DNA of 64,000 nucleotides. Source: Cryptomeria japonica. Its lineage: Eukaryota > Streptophyta > Pinopsida > Cupressales > Cupressaceae. The DNA lies in the NCBI RefSeq assembly GCF_030272615.1, contig NC_081408.1, positions 201,710,341 to 201,774,340 on the forward strand, in the 5' to 3' direction. Position numbers and translations under genes: made by a program. The notes under the pieces were generated by a model. It saw only the letters and a program-made list of their open reading frames with translations, had not been told where the DNA came from and did no database searches. How positions within the stretch are numbered: position 1 is the stretch's first letter; each line of letters starts with the position of its first letter. Shown here in pieces: positions 32,658 to 45,657 of this stretch.

Positions 32658-34303
32658 CCATATGTATTTTGACATCATTGTATCATGACACTTATGATTT
32701 TTGAGATATATATGAGATGATTCATCCTTGTGGCAGCTATATGCATGTGTACTTATGTGATGAGATGTTTCATGATGTATGTTTCTATGTGATGAGATGT
32801 TTCATGATGTATGTTTTTATGTGATGGCTATGATATGGATGCAAATATGTACATGATGAAATGTAATATTTTTTTTTGTTCTTTTATGTTTTTAATATGT
32901 TATGCCAATGCAAATGTGAATGTATGAAATGCAAACGAATATGATAATGCAAATGATTATTTACATGATGAAAATGTAAAATGTGCTAATATGTGTTGTG
33001 TGCAAAATGTGATGCAATTGTGATATCTATATGTATGTATGAAAATGAGATATGTGGTAATGCAGGTGCAACTACATGAAATGCAGATATTTTTTTGGTG
33101 TGTCATAATACTTAGTCATGTGATAGCAGGCTACACGGACTCAAGAAGGACAATAGAGGTCAATCAAGAAATGGGGATGGAAGACAAAAGATATGAAAGT
33201 GAAAGAGATTCTTGTGCGTTACCATCATTGAGATTTATTATGGCAAAATAGGTTATGACAATCAAGGCATATGTTCAACCCAGAAAGTCATTGTACCAGT
33301 TTGCATGGAGATAAGACAGTCACAAACAAGGAATGCCCCAGTTCATACTAGACTCACAGCATCCTCATATCCTTGGACAAGTCATAGCATTACTAAGAGA
33401 CAATCCACAAACAACAAAAGAAAAATAGGTGACGATACCCCATCCTCGCCTTTCTAGTCAAAGACATCCTAGAGATAGAATCTCTAGTCAGAGACATCCT
33501 AGAAAAGCTAAAAAACATGTCACCAAAAGATAAAATCAAAAGAAAACTAAGACTCAACACCAATCATCCACTGTAGTCCTCAATTTTAGTGTCTCTTGTC
33601 ACTTGTATAAGTCTTATTTGATTGTGGTCACAATGTTTACTTTCACAAAAAGGATAGACAGCACTGAACCATATGTTGTCTAAGTCTGTTGAAAGATTTG
33701 ATTTGTTGAAGTCCATTGTTGTTGTTGTCTCATCTAAAACTGACTAAATCCATGAAACTAATACTTTATTGCATAAAAGATGGAACTTTATTGTGGATTG
33801 GCGATAAAAGTGTTGCTTTATTGCGGATTGTGCGCGGATATACTGAAGAAATTGTACTCCTCAAAACGTGTGATGTTCTTAGTTCTACACCCATCACTAG
33901 ACGTAGGATTTGCCTTAGCCACAGATAGGAGCTGATTTATTATGAATGGAAAGGGGTGGAAAGGGAGGTTTATTATGAATGGCTAACCAATCTTGGGTAG
34001 ATCAATAACAAGCCATGATGGGAATGTGTAAATTTTATTATGGATAGATAGGCTATGAGTGTGTGCAAAGTGAAGGATGAAATGGAATCCTAAAGGAGGG
34101 AAGAGCAATGTCTCTACGCATGGCGCCGGTGACCCAATTTTCACCATGGTACTTGCCCAGGGCACCACCGAAGTGGTTTTCACCATTTAAAGAAATGGTT
34201 TTTTTTTGTGTCACAAGGTGTCTGTTTGCCAGGTTTTCACCAAGTAACGACTTTTTATTTTTATGTTTTTTTTTGTATTTTTGAATCAGGATACTCTGAA
34301 GAG
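32658..34303. other. Element B 3' non-coding region
   Basis: Homologous to 4340-6038 of element A, with no supported gene. It contains tg/atg-rich low-complexity DNA and a duplicated ttcatgatgtatgtttNtatgt near 32765-32825. Confidence 0.6.
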
Positions 34304-36055
34304 CTATGTGTAAAACCTGCAAAGGTGCATGTTGTTGATAGGATCCTCCAAAGGTTCACCCTCTATGGTTGAGAGCTGATATGCATTAGATCCATATGTT
34401 GATGTGATGATGTAAGGAACAAGCCAGTTTGGTTCGAATTTGCCCTTCTTCTCTCTGTCTTGCTGATTTTTAGGATTTTCTCTGAGAACTAAGTCACCCA
34501 CCTCAAATGTGTGAGGCTTGACTTTATGATTGTAGCTGTGACATTCCTTGACTGAATAATGTGTAGCTTGAGTGACTGTCTTCCTTGATGAAGGAACTGA
34601 GATAGAATTACTAGTGTGTGGACTACACAGGCCCGTATGCGTGTCACCTAAAGAAGTTTGGGCATCCTTGATAACAAATTCCCTCAAGGAAGCTCCATTA
34701 AAGGTCCATGATGTATCACCAGAAGGGAAAGGATGTGCGGAACAAGTGGATGAGAGATGAAGGCTTATGATTGCAAAAAGAAGTGAAAGTAGGATAGCAT
34801 GATGGAGACTTAGGATCAACAAGTATGCCTTTTGACTTAAAATTTTAGAACTTTTGCCCCCAGTTATTTTGATATTAGGAGAGATCAACTCTTGTTCTTT
34901 TTGCTTCATGTGATTTTTATCCTTGCCTTTGATTTTTTCAAAGTCCAATAGCTTTTGATTTTGATTTGGACTAAAGGACTTTTCTTTATTTTTGACTTTT
35001 AGATTTTTCTTTTCAAAGCTTGATTTTTCATCCCCAATTAGTAAGGGCTTTTGTGATTCTTGTTGATCCAAGTCTAGGAGAGAAGTGGAAATGGAATGAG
35101 TGGATGAAATGGTAAAGTTATGTGAGTTATCAAGAGGATTGGTGATACACTCAATAGATTCTTCGCTGGAACCACTCTTAGGACTATTGATACCAAGAGG
35201 TGCTTGCACCACTAGAGGAGATTTGCATTCAGACTTAGTAGCCACAACACTAGGTGGTTCATACCCAATTCCTTGGCATTCTAACCTATTTGTAGGTTGC
35301 TCCTGTTGACTAAATACCTTAGGAGATAGTGGGAGTTGATCAACATGAAAGATATACTCACCACATCCCATGTCTTTAATCTTGAATTTTTCTTTCAACT
35401 CTGATTGTTTGGATGTAGAAGCTTTCACTGATTCTGGATCCACATATGTTGATGAAGGAATAGCTTCTCGATTGACTGGGATTGTTATTTCTAATCTGGG
35501 TCGCCGATTGTTGCAATATATAAATGGATTTGGATCAGCTTTGACGGTCACTTCAACTCCATTGTGTGGGAACTTGATACATCGACGATATGTAGATGGA
35601 ACTGCGCTCATCTCATGAATCCATGGACATCCTAGCAATATATTGTATGTGAGATCAAAGTCTAGGACTTGACGAACCACATCTTTTGTAACTGGCCCAA
35701 CTTTGAGAGGTAAGGTGACTGTGCCTTTGGATGAGCGCTCTTCATCATCATATGCTTTAATGGTAATTTTGTTTGTAGAATTTATAGCTTTGTCAGAATA
35801 TCCCAATTGTTTAATAGTGCTTAATGTACAAATGTTTAGACCTGCTCCTCCATCTATCAGGACTCGTTTTATTTGATGTTTGTGTATGAAGGCTTCAATG
35901 TGTAAAGGTGCATTATGTGGCTAGCTTATGGAGGCGTCATTGGCTTCTATGAATGTAAGGGAGTGTGGAACAGAAAGGTATCCCACCATGGCTTGAAACT
36001 GGTCCACGTTCAGATTAGTAGGGATAGAAGTGTCTCTCAAGATTTTGTCAAGAAT
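34304..36055 (-). pseudogene. Protease-integrase C-terminus fusion (element B)
   Basis: Continuation of the gag frame after TAA at 36059. The protease active site reads RVLIDGGAGLNI near 35850, with an upstream TAG near 35921. The 500-codon open part (34304-35806) carries the same linker, hydrophobic stretch (AYLLILSLHHAILLSLLF) and SWTFNGAS as element A. It retains more of the integrase C-terminal domain: HTFEVGDLVLRENP, then GKFEPNWLVPY and HLCRFY. No RT, RNase H core or DDE core is present. The extra integrase sequence shows that A arose from a B-like state by a further small loss. Confidence 0.83.
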
Positions 36056-36058
36056 GGC

Positions 36059-37618
36059 TTAATGTGTAGGGGATATGCGTAGGAGCTCAAGGATGGAGAT
36101 GAGTGCGGGTGTCTTCCCTAACTGTTCTACAAGGTCATACTCAAGCTTGGTTGATGAGGAAGCAGTGTTTTTGGTTGGAGCACCTTGCAAAGTGAATTTA
36201 CCTCGACAGGTTGTAACATGACATTCAAATGTAGGTTTAGAAGAAGATCCAACGCCTTTTAGGAAAATCTTAGGTCTTTGGGTAGAATTCTCAGGCGTTT
36301 TGTCCTTGATGATAATGGTAGAGACATAATTGTCCATCGAAATGTGATTGATAGTTGAATCATAGTTATAAGATGCTCTGGTATAGTTGGTTTGATCATC
36401 TGTGGCTTTAGCTTTTCCCTTGTCATGCTTTGGGAATGGTTCTTTAAACATCTCATGTTCTTGATTGGAGGAATGTCTTGCAATCTCAATGTCACCTCTA
36501 TCAATGAGATCTTGTAAGATGTTCTTTAGTCGATGACAATTTCCTATTTTATGACCCTTGCTCTTATGAAATTCACAATATTCATCATCATTCCACCAAT
36601 TTGGTTTAACCTTTGGTTCATATGAAGGAAAATCTGGAATTGTCATTACTTTGTTTGCCACTAGCTTCTTGAAAACTGACTCAAGTGGTTCTCCCAATGG
36701 GGTGTACTTCCTTCGTGATCTAGAAGTTGTTTGAGTATTCACTTGATTGTTAGAGCTTGATCCCGAAAAAATGATTTTGGGTCGCACTGTATTGGCATCA
36801 ACAACACCATCATTGACTGTGTTCTTGTTTTTGTTCCAAAATCTTGGCTTGTCTTTTCCTTTAAAGTCATCTTTGTTTTCTTTGAATATTTTGACGATGC
36901 CTTGTTCAATTAGGACCTTCTCTGTTGCTAAGCCTTTTTCAATGACGTCCTTGAAGGTGGACAAACAATCTTTTCTTAGGTCATAACCAATGTCCTTGTT
37001 AACATTCTGGGTGAACATCTCTACCATTTGTTTTTGTGGAATTTCCCAAGAGCATCTGCTGGCTAGATTTCTCCATCTTTGTAAAAATGATGAAAAAGAT
37101 TCTCCATCCTTTTGCTTGGTGTTACACAAAGTAGTGACTGATATGTCTGTCTCTATGTTGTATGTGAAATGTTGAATAAATGCCTCTACTAGGTCACCCC
37201 AAGACTTAATTCCAGGTGGGAGTTGGGAGAACCATTCCATAGCTTGATCACCTAAGCTCTGTGGGAATAATCTCATCAAATATGTCTCTTCTGCTGCTAC
37301 CTCAATGCAAGTTGTGAAAAATTGTCTTATGTGTGCCTTAGGATCCCATTTGCCTCTGCATTTATCAAACTTAGGCATCACAAAGTGTGTAGGAAATGGA
37401 GGCATTGGAATGCTTTTGTCAAATGGATAGGGACATATGTCTCTCATTGTGTAAGTTGGCTTCGATGTATTTATGTCCTCGATTTTCTTTTGTAAGTCCT
37501 TGATTTGCTGTTCCAAATTGTTCTTAGGTGGAGACCAACTTCTTGAACCATACCCCATGCTTGAGGCACCAATTGGAGGAGGAGCATGTTGCATATATGG
37601 ATGATATTGATCATACAC
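36059..37618 (-). CDS. Gag main segment with zinc knuckle (element B)
   Basis: A 519-codon open stretch with the retrotransposon gag fold (GDQAMEWFSQLPPGIKSW, SFLQRWRNLASRC) and the zinc knuckle CEFHKSKGHKIGNC. It reads through the position where A has a TGA (here CGA, SRRKYTPLGE). It ends at TAA (36059-36061), where A has AAA. The upstream part is separated by a frameshift and deletion near 37750-37870, so B cannot make full-length Gag. Confidence 0.85.
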   Translation of the reverse strand: MYDQYHPYMQHAPPPIGASSMGYGSRSWSPPKNNLEQQIKDLQKKIEDINTSKPTYTMRDICPYPFDKSIPMPPFPTHFVMPKFDKCRGKWDPKAHIRQFFTTCIEVAAEETYLMRLFPQSLGDQAMEWFSQLPPGIKSWGDLVEAFIQHFTYNIETDISVTTLCNTKQKDGESFSSFLQRWRNLASRCSWEIPQKQMVEMFTQNVNKDIGYDLRKDCLSTFKDVIEKGLATEKVLIEQGIVKIFKENKDDFKGKDKPRFWNKNKNTVNDGVVDANTVRPKIIFSGSSSNNQVNTQTTSRSRRKYTPLGEPLESVFKKLVANKVMTIPDFPSYEPKVKPNWWNDDEYCEFHKSKGHKIGNCHRLKNILQDLIDRGDIEIARHSSNQEHEMFKEPFPKHDKGKAKATDDQTNYTRASYNYDSTINHISMDNYVSTIIIKDKTPENSTQRPKIFLKGVGSSSKPTFECHVTTCRGKFTLQGAPTKNTASSSTKLEYDLVEQLGKTPALISILELLRISPTH

Positions 37619-37760
37619 ATGTTCATATTGAGGAGGTCTATAGTGATGTTGCGTATATGGACCACTTGGTATAGAGTCATGATGAGGAATGGAATATCTA
37701 CTTTGTCCATGTATACCATACTCTATAGGAATGTCATGAGTTTATTCTAGTATGTTGCCC

Positions 37761-38402
37761 TCAAATTTGATGCGGGGTTTCCTTGTGTCCAAATTTGGAG
37801 CATGCCTTTGGATATCCAATTGCTTTGGTGGTTGATCCTTGGCATTGATATGTGATTGAGTATATTTTTCTGCGAAGGTGAGTATCATAAGCTTGACCAT
37901 GTGTGTATGGGACCTCTAGTTTTTGAAACAAAGATGATGGTGATTCAGGCACAAGAAGTGGTCCTCTATTTCCTCCACTATTAGGCCTCCTTTGATCCAT
38001 GTTGAGGTGAGGTTGTTGCAAAGGTCAATTTTCCATTATTTGAGACATGTCAAAGTCATGAGGAATCTTGGCTCCACTATGTGCCATCACTTGTAAGAAA
38101 TATTGTCTATCTCTCTTCATTATTTCCTCAACCAATCGATTGAAATGAGGATTCATAATGGTGTCTTCCACTTCTGCTGAATGTATGGAAAAGTTGTCCA
38201 TATTGTCATTGTATGTATCATTGTTGTTTGTAGTGTCCATGTTCTCAACATTTGGAATGTTTCTATAAGCATCCATGTCAGGTAATGTAGTATGATCAGA
38301 ATTGAAAAAGATATCATTGTCATATTCATAGGAACTCATGTTTGTGGACTCTTGAGCCTCTTTAGCTTCTCTCCTAGATTTTTGGGAACGGGTTTCAACC
38401 AT
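37761..38402 (-). pseudogene. Gag N-terminal segments (element B)
   Basis: 38402-38025 encodes 125 codons (MVETRSQKSRREAKEAQES...MSQIMEN) ending TGA-C, the same stop as in A. 38021-37761 continues in frame (NMDQRRPNSGGNRGP) until a frameshift introduces a stop. The shared stop is either ancestral to both copies or tolerated. Confidence 0.8.
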
Positions 38403-40939
38403 GATCTAGGTATTGACCAAGATGTGTGAGACTAGATGAAAATGGAAAGAGTATGGAAGACCAAGAGCTGGATGGAATGTAAATGAATATGAGGTTTACT
38501 TGCAATGTCCAAAGTGTAAGACCAAGTATGTATGTAGTAGAGTAGGTGTGACTTCCAAAGAGATGATAGTTTCTCTTGATGAGGTAAGTTGACCTTGACT
38601 CTAAGTAAGACCAAATGAGACCCAAAGGTGATAGACCTTGATGAGGGACCACTTAGCAAAATATTGTTGTATGTAATATGTTGACAAAGCAAGATGAGGA
38701 CAAGCAAGTGACCTTTTGACTCAAGTTTAGACAAATGTGAATGTAATGTAAGGTGTAAAGCAATGATGGACTTTGTGAGACCCAAAGATAGGTTGAATGC
38801 TAGATGAAAACCTGAAGAGATAGCTTAGGAAGCTCAAGAATTCTGAAACTGATTGGTCTTGTTTGTTGGACTATAAATTTTTCCAATTTGTGAAGTTGTT
38901 GTTGTGACCAAATTTGATTTTTTTGACTGTTTTTTGGTGACAAGAGGACACAATGTTGATGAGAACTCAATGTTTGCAAGTGTTTAGACTCAAAATGACT
39001 CAAAGAAAAGTGTGTTGTTTGATGTAAAAATTGTTTTGCATACACTTGAAGACACAAAAGACACAATGTTTTAATGTTTGGTCTTGAATGTTTGATTGTT
39101 CAAAATAAGTCAAGCACAATTCTTGTTGCTGGCCAAGACAATGGTTGTTGATCCCACGTGGAGTTTCCCTCGAGGCTATGCTATTCAGAGCGGATACTTA
39201 GATGCTTGACCCCACTAGCTCCACCCTCGGCACTCACTTCTCGGGCAGCCAAGCATCAGTCCCCACGAAAACTCCCCATGGCGAACTTTGTATCTCTACT
39301 AAGAACTATATGTGCGTGGGCCGCTACCAAAGGTCCGACCTCCTGCCCCAACAACTAGAAGGATTTTGGCTTCTAAAACAAAAAAGTGCTAGTAAGGGCA
39401 TCCACTCGTGTGGCCATACATGCGACACTTTCAGCTCTGTAAATATAGAAGGCTTCTAGCTGGTAGGGGTTATGCCCTACAACTGATCAAATAAATTTGA
39501 TCAAACGAGTTTATGGGGAGACATAGTGTTGGTATGAACTAATCAACACACGTTATCCATAGTTTTCAGCATGGATACAATTATTTATAGTGGTTTGGAA
39601 GAAGATGGTTTTTCTTTTGCTACCACTTGGGTCGTTCTCTCCTCACTAGTAGTCCTAATGACCACACGGGGAGACAGGCCCTCTAAAGATTAAACAAAAA
39701 GAGCCCATTGCTCAAGACACAAAAGACAATGGTTCAATTTTAGTGCACCAATTGAAGTGTTTGTTAATCTATGAAAACAAGACACACAATGAAAGATCAA
39801 AAACCCTTGCCAAGGTCCTGCAAGCAAGATCTATTAGTAGTTTGGATTGTTTGAAATAATCACCCCTTCCTGCAAGCACACAAGTTAGGTAAATTTTAGA
39901 TCCAAAAGACTTTGTGAAATAGGGGCCTTCAACAATTCATTTTGTTGACCAATTCAAAGATCTGATTCATCATAAAAAAAGACCGCATGTAAAATTTCAA
40001 GGTATTTCTAGAAATGTAAGAAAATCCAAAAAATTTGCTAATTTTCTCCAAAAATTAATTTTTTTATGAAAAATCATAAAAAATTCATATAAAATGGAAA
40101 ATTGATCCAAAAAATCTGAAATTTTTACTGGAGAGTCCTGATCGTCTTCCAAACCTGTATAAAACAACTTCCGCAACAAATCTAAGTAGTTTGTGAGATA
40201 TGAGTAAAATAATGCAAAACCCTAATTTTCAAAGATCTAATTTTTGAGGAATGATTTTGCATTAAATTTAAAATCACAAAGAACAAATCTTGTGTATAAT
40301 TATGAGATACTTCTAAAAATGTAAGAAAATCCAAACAATTCACTAATTTGCTCTCAAAATTAATTTTTTATGAAAAATCATAAAAAAATTCATATAAAAT
40401 GAACATTTGATCCAAAAAATTTGAAATTTTAACTGAATCCTTCTGATACTTTTACTGACCTGTACAAAAAATTCGATGCCAAAATTGGATTCCTTTTGTG
40501 AGACCTGATCAAAATAAGGAAAAACCCTAAATTTTCAAGATCCAATTTTTTAGGAAATATTTTGCATCAAAATTAAAATAAAAAAGAACAGATCCTCTAT
40601 ATAATTATGAGATATTTCCAAAAATGTAAGAAAATCCAAAAAGTTCTCTCATTTGCTCTCAAAATTATTTTTTTATGAAAAATCATAAAAAATTCATACA
40701 AAATGAAAATGTGCTCTAAAAATTCTGAATTTTGGATTTAGAGTTCCTGATACTCTCTTCAACTTGCAAAAAAATTTGGTGTAAAATTTCCAAGCCGTGT
40801 GTGAGATATGATCAAATCTCTCCAAGATCTTGATTTTGTGTCCAAAACCTTAGCATCACAAGGTTATTCTCCAAATTGTTTTACAAAATAGCAATATAGG
40901 GTTAGAAAAATCTGCAAAAAATATAGATCTAACAAAAAT
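38403..40939 (-). other. Element B untranslated leader
   Basis: Homologous to the element A leader. It contains the GC-rich block at about 39140-39480 and the tandem repeat at 39999-40815. No credible coding. Confidence 0.7.
39999..40815. repeat. 304-bp tandem repeat, about 2.7 copies (element B leader)
   Basis: Unit starts lie near 39999, 40303 and 40610 at the NtttcNaNaaatgtaag motif, matching the element A array. Confidence 0.85.
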
Positions 40940-40961
40940 CCATGTCCCATGGGGCGTGCCA
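40940..40961 (-). promoter_or_regulatory. Primer-binding site of element B
   Basis: The minus strand reads TGGCACGCCCCATGGGAC, one base different from element A, three bases from the 5' LTR. Confidence 0.75.
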
Positions 40962-40964
40962 AAA

Positions 40965-41791
40965 TGTATATGGTGAAAATGGATAACAACAATGATGAAA
41001 GACTAAATAGATTCAACCACAAAACCCTAGCCTAACAACAACAAAGATCCACCATAACATATGAAGATTACCTAAGACAATGCAAATCAAATGAAATCAC
41101 AAAGATTATACCATCACATGTCCAATAGGGTTTGAATCTCCATTCTTCCTATCTCCATTGATCTTGCTTGATATATTTGCTCTCAGATTTTATGTGCACA
41201 AGAGCTCAACAAAGAACGGAAATGTGGTTGCAAGTAGGCTTGATTGCATATGCAAGTTCGAAAGCGTAGTCGAGGCTGAATGCATAGTGAGTTTTTGTCA
41301 AGATGCATATATTGGTTAGAATGATTGATTAGGGTTGATAATGAAGGAAGCATCTCCTTATATAGAAGACACTATATGAAATGGAGGGATAAGATTGAGA
41401 GGTGTAAAAGATAAATGGTCGGCTATGATTAGAGGGTAGGTAGAAGAAATAAGAAAATAATAAAAGGGTAGGTAGTGTATGAATTAAGAGATGAATTACA
41501 TGTGTCATAGGTAGAAAAGGATAATGAATTAATTAAATAAATAAAGATTCATTTAATTAATAGAGGAAGTGGGATCAATTAAATAAATAAGAGTATTTAT
41601 TTATTTAATTTAGGAAAAGGATAATTTAAATAAATAAATGTATTTATTTAAATGAGAAATAAGGCTAGAAGAGGATAAATGAATTAATTAAATAAATAAA
41701 GATTTATTAAATTAATAGAAGAATTAGGCTTAGATAATTAAATAAATAAAAATATTTATTTAATTAGACATGACAATTTTAGGTGTCTACA
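40965..41791 (-). repeat. Element B 5' LTR (827 bp)
   Basis: Starts TGTAGACACC on the minus strand and ends CATATACA. TATA box CTATATAAGG lies near 41357-41366. Followed by gaatt. Confidence 0.92.
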
Positions 41792-41796
41792 GAATT

Positions 41797-44425
41797 TATT
41801 CTAGTTTATTGCAAATGAATAGCAATGTGAAATAGAGTATTCTTTTAATTCAAAATTCTTCATTTGATTGATTCCACATTTTGTATGTATCAATTTTGAA
41901 ATGATAGTTGCTTTGGGGATATGCTGCCCAAATTTTTATGTATGCTTGGAAAGTGAATTTTATTTCATTAGTGTGTTTTTGTCATAGAAATGAGACTCGG
42001 GCTCTGCAAGGCTGACTCAATTCGGACTTGGCAAAAACTCGGCAGAACTCGGCAAACAAATAATTTTCTATATTTTTTGCCTAGAGCAAGTCTGGTCAGC
42101 CTTGCCGAGTCCGAGCCACCCAGGACTCGCCGAGGATCACTTGGCCCGTGACTCGCCGAGTTTTGGCGATTCATGGCGAGTCACAGAACTCTAGTTTTTG
42201 TTCACTCATCAACCAATGGGTTTTAAGGAATTTTTTATTTGGAAAGTTTGAATTTTTGAGCTTTTTGAGGTCCATTAATGATGGATGGGCTCCAAAACTT
42301 GGTTATTGGTCTTTTAATATTTTTTGACAAAGTGAATTTGGTATTTTAAATGTGAAATTATTATGTTGAATAATGATATTATATATGCAAATTTCGTTTG
42401 TGGATCGAATCGGATCTATTCTCTTGGCATTAGGGTCAATTGAATAAATGAGTACATGTGTTGGAAATGCATTGTTTGTATGAGTTATTTCTATTAAATC
42501 ATTGGATTTCACTATTTGTTTTTATTATTCCACATTATGAAATGAGATGAGATTGGGTGTGGGTAGTTAGAGTCAATAAATGGAGTGGCTCTCTCTCAAT
42601 GGGGGCCAAGGCCCAAAGTGGCCACTAGGATAACCCATTGAGAGTTGAGTAATAAGTGAAAATGTTAATAAACAATGGGGTAAATACACTAAAAAAGATA
42701 ATGGATACCCCATTCCTACCATGAGTACTTGTTAAGGCTACGAGTGCATTGCAAAGGTCTACTATCTATGGGACATTGCTGGAGGGCATGATCATGTTCC
42801 TCATCTGTATGAGAGGATACAATTACACATGAGTCCATCTCTTTGAGCTATGCAATGAAACTCCTATTCTCTAATATCCAACCCTGTATAGATTGAGTAG
42901 CACCCGAAAGAGGATTTTCCTTTCATGTTATTGTGCTCATTGATGGATTCTTGAGGTATCCTCATTGATCATATTTGATGTTGGATGTGGATTCCCCTTA
43001 TTGAGTGTTTTCATAATTTTAATGCATATGGATTTCATGGAGATTGTGCCTCTCCTTCTTATCATTTATTGATGTGGTTTTATGTACTTGGTTTATTGTA
43101 TGATCATGTTGAGTGTTACTCCATGTTTTCCATTGTGTAAGCCTATTTGCCTCCCTTGCTTGAGTGTTTGACTTTCTCGGCCATGTGACTATCTCCACAA
43201 TCATGGTTGGGTTGGAACCTATGGGTTGCACATGGTCAGGTGGCATTGCAAACCACTATTGGGAACCAGATCGTGAGAAGTTGAAGAGTTCCTTCTCCTT
43301 CCTTATCACTTGTTCTTCTCCTTCTTCCATTCTTGTAGATGTATCTATGTAATTGTTATTGAGCATGGTATTCATTTATGATTTGTATATGGAATGCTAC
43401 AAGTGGAGATGTATGTAATTGTAATTAATGTTTTAATAAATGGACAAATCTTTAGTGAACTGGTGTTCCAGGACTGACCACTAGCATGATCTTGTATGCT
43501 TTTCATTTGATGCTATATATATGATTCTATCAAGGGAAACTTTGTTTGGTGCTTAAAATGAATGTATGTTTGATTCTTATTGTATCGAATATTGAATTGG
43601 TCATCTCACATAATGATCATGTGAAGTTGACCAAGCCCTTGTTCAATTGAGCTCTTGGGAGACAATTCGGGCTCAACTAAAACTGCTCGGTGTGTGTTTC
43701 ATCATGGTCCCATTGTGAAATCTAGTTGTGTTGGACACCTAAGTGTCCGTTGAGTCAGTTGAGGGTGAATTGGGTTGAGTGGTGATGAAGTGAGTCTACC
43801 AAGACTCTGCCTTGCCTTGTAAGAGTTATCTGGTGACTCAATGTCTCAAGATGACCCATTTTCTCACCATTTTGTTCAATTCTCTCAACTTAGGGATTAG
43901 ATAGTCATTCTAACTTTACCAAGGGGTTTAGTGTGTTCGGGGCTTCAAACAATCTTCCTAGGAAGCTCACTGGTTTTGGAAAAATGTACGTCTCAAATAC
44001 ATTAGTGCAAGTTCACCAGTCTCGAGGACACTAGCATAGGTCTCGGATGCCAACGTGACCCAAGGACACTTTCATAGGAAGAGGACACCAACAAATTATG
44101 CTAGTGTCTAGTGTTTCTATTAGGTTTTGTCTTGGGAGCCCATTCTTACCATTCAGTCTGGAGATGATTATGAGGGCTAGTGAGGTCAATTTGAACCAAT
44201 TTTGGATTCGTTGTGAAGGTAGCAATGTTAGGGAACCTTTAAGGGGTCGTGAATAGGTTTTGAGAGTTTATTCTTTCACTTGTGTACTATTGGTCTTTAA
44301 CAATTATTGATAGTTTGATCTTACCTTGAGGTAAGTGTTACACTTGTACTATTATGCATGATATTATCTTATTACTTCAAAAAAAGGAAAATTTCCCTGC
44401 ATACCTTGTGATTTTTTCTCTTATC
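41797..44425. other. Intergenic DNA with a CGAG/CTCGG-rich patch
   Basis: No supported gene. 41985-42190 is a GC-rich patch with repeated actcggc, gactcgccgag and ggcgagtcac words in both orientations. 42540-44400 is unassigned, moderately GC-balanced sequence that reads like old LTR material but shows no terminal pair. Confidence 0.5.
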
Positions 44426-45608
44426 CTATAGGGTTTCTTGGTAGGGAATTACACTCAATAGGAGAAATAGAGGCAAGATCAATAGAAAGGCTAGTAAAAT
44501 CTCCTTAAAGAAGAACCAAAAATTTTGAGTAGGAAAGACCCCTAACCAAAAGGAACCAACAAAAATTGGCTCTAAAAACTTAGCAGCCATAATTGTAGGC
44601 ATACAAAGAGCCACCAAAACCCCTATCACAACATAACAATAGAGACAATTCAAGGGGACAACAACTCCAATTTGACATCACCAAAAGTAAAACCTGGGTA
44701 TATCAAGGGAAAGAAAGAATAAAAGCATACCCATCTTGGTAAAACCCTTGTGTAGTAAAATTTTTCCAATTCTACCAACCAGACCAACAAAAAATAATGA
44801 TCTTCAGGTTTCAAATGCATAAATGTTGGACTAGTTACTCCGCTGATGTAATCACCACAATAAAATCTTTCATAGGTCTCATAGAAGAAACCTCCTCTAT
44901 GTTAGCTTCTAGAATAATCACACCAAAAGGAATAAGCATCACTTATGACATCCACCAAGGATCTAAAGAACAACCAACCCATAATTCAGCACAAGAAAAA
45001 CAACACTAGTCTCACCATTGGTGTGCTCCATAAAAATCAAATTAAAAACAACAAAACAACAAAAATAGAAGGGCTTTAGAGCGATAACCAGAAGTAGGGA
45101 AATGATAAAGAAGTTGTCCATGCAATTCTTTGGATCAATAGACAAAAGAAAGACCAAAACCAAAACAAAACCATTATTCTCAACCTCAATAGGACCCCCT
45201 TTTTCAAAAATGAATCAAGCTACCACAGCTCTTGAACCAATCACTACTATACTCGAAGATGCAAGTAAAATCCCACTGACAACCATAACAACCTCTCCAC
45301 TATACATAACCTAGGAACATATGCCTTTGACATGAAGATCTGAATACAAAATGGCCTACATAAAGCCACCCCACATAGATAAGAAACTATGGAAGTGCAC
45401 CAACCCAAGGTCATTTTCACTATCCATGAAAACTCCACACAAAGAAGTGTAATAGAAACAACTAACCCTTCCACTAGCCAGGGCAAGGCCATCTCCATCA
45501 TAATTAGATCCACCTTCTTCATTGGCAACATCCCCTGTAACTCCTCCCAAAACCTTTGTAGAGCTTTAACCACTCCCACTCTCCATTGTTTATTTACCTT
45601 CTTAAGTG

Positions 45609-45656
<48 letters not shown>
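44426..45656. other. Unassigned DNA with low stop density on minus strand, and (AC)n
   Basis: The minus-strand frame has three open pieces in the same phase (45550, 45163 and 44653 starts). They are very rich in Leu, Phe and Val because the plus strand is A/C-rich. No domain is recognised. 45611-45654 is a pure (AC)n microsatellite of about 22 units. Confidence 0.4.

Positions 45657-45657
<1 letters not shown>

Larger units (their letters stand above)
30295..41791 (-). mobile_element. Element B: second RT-less Ty3/gypsy element of the A family
   Basis: An 11,497-bp element with LTRs of 812 bp (left, 3') and 827 bp (right, 5'), differing by about a dozen substitutions and one 17-bp deletion. 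It is flanked by a perfect duplication gaatt (30290-30294 and 41792-41796). Region order equals element A, including the missing RT, RNase H and integrase core, the antisense mobile-domain frame and the leader repeats. Similarity to A is high through gag and protease, and lower in the 3' region. Confidence 0.93.

Noticed and set aside
44426-45654. Hydrophobic minus-strand frames as a membrane protein
   Set aside because: The Leu/Phe/Val bias follows from A- and C-rich runs on the plus strand; no family motif, several stops, and one frame starts inside the (AC)n run.
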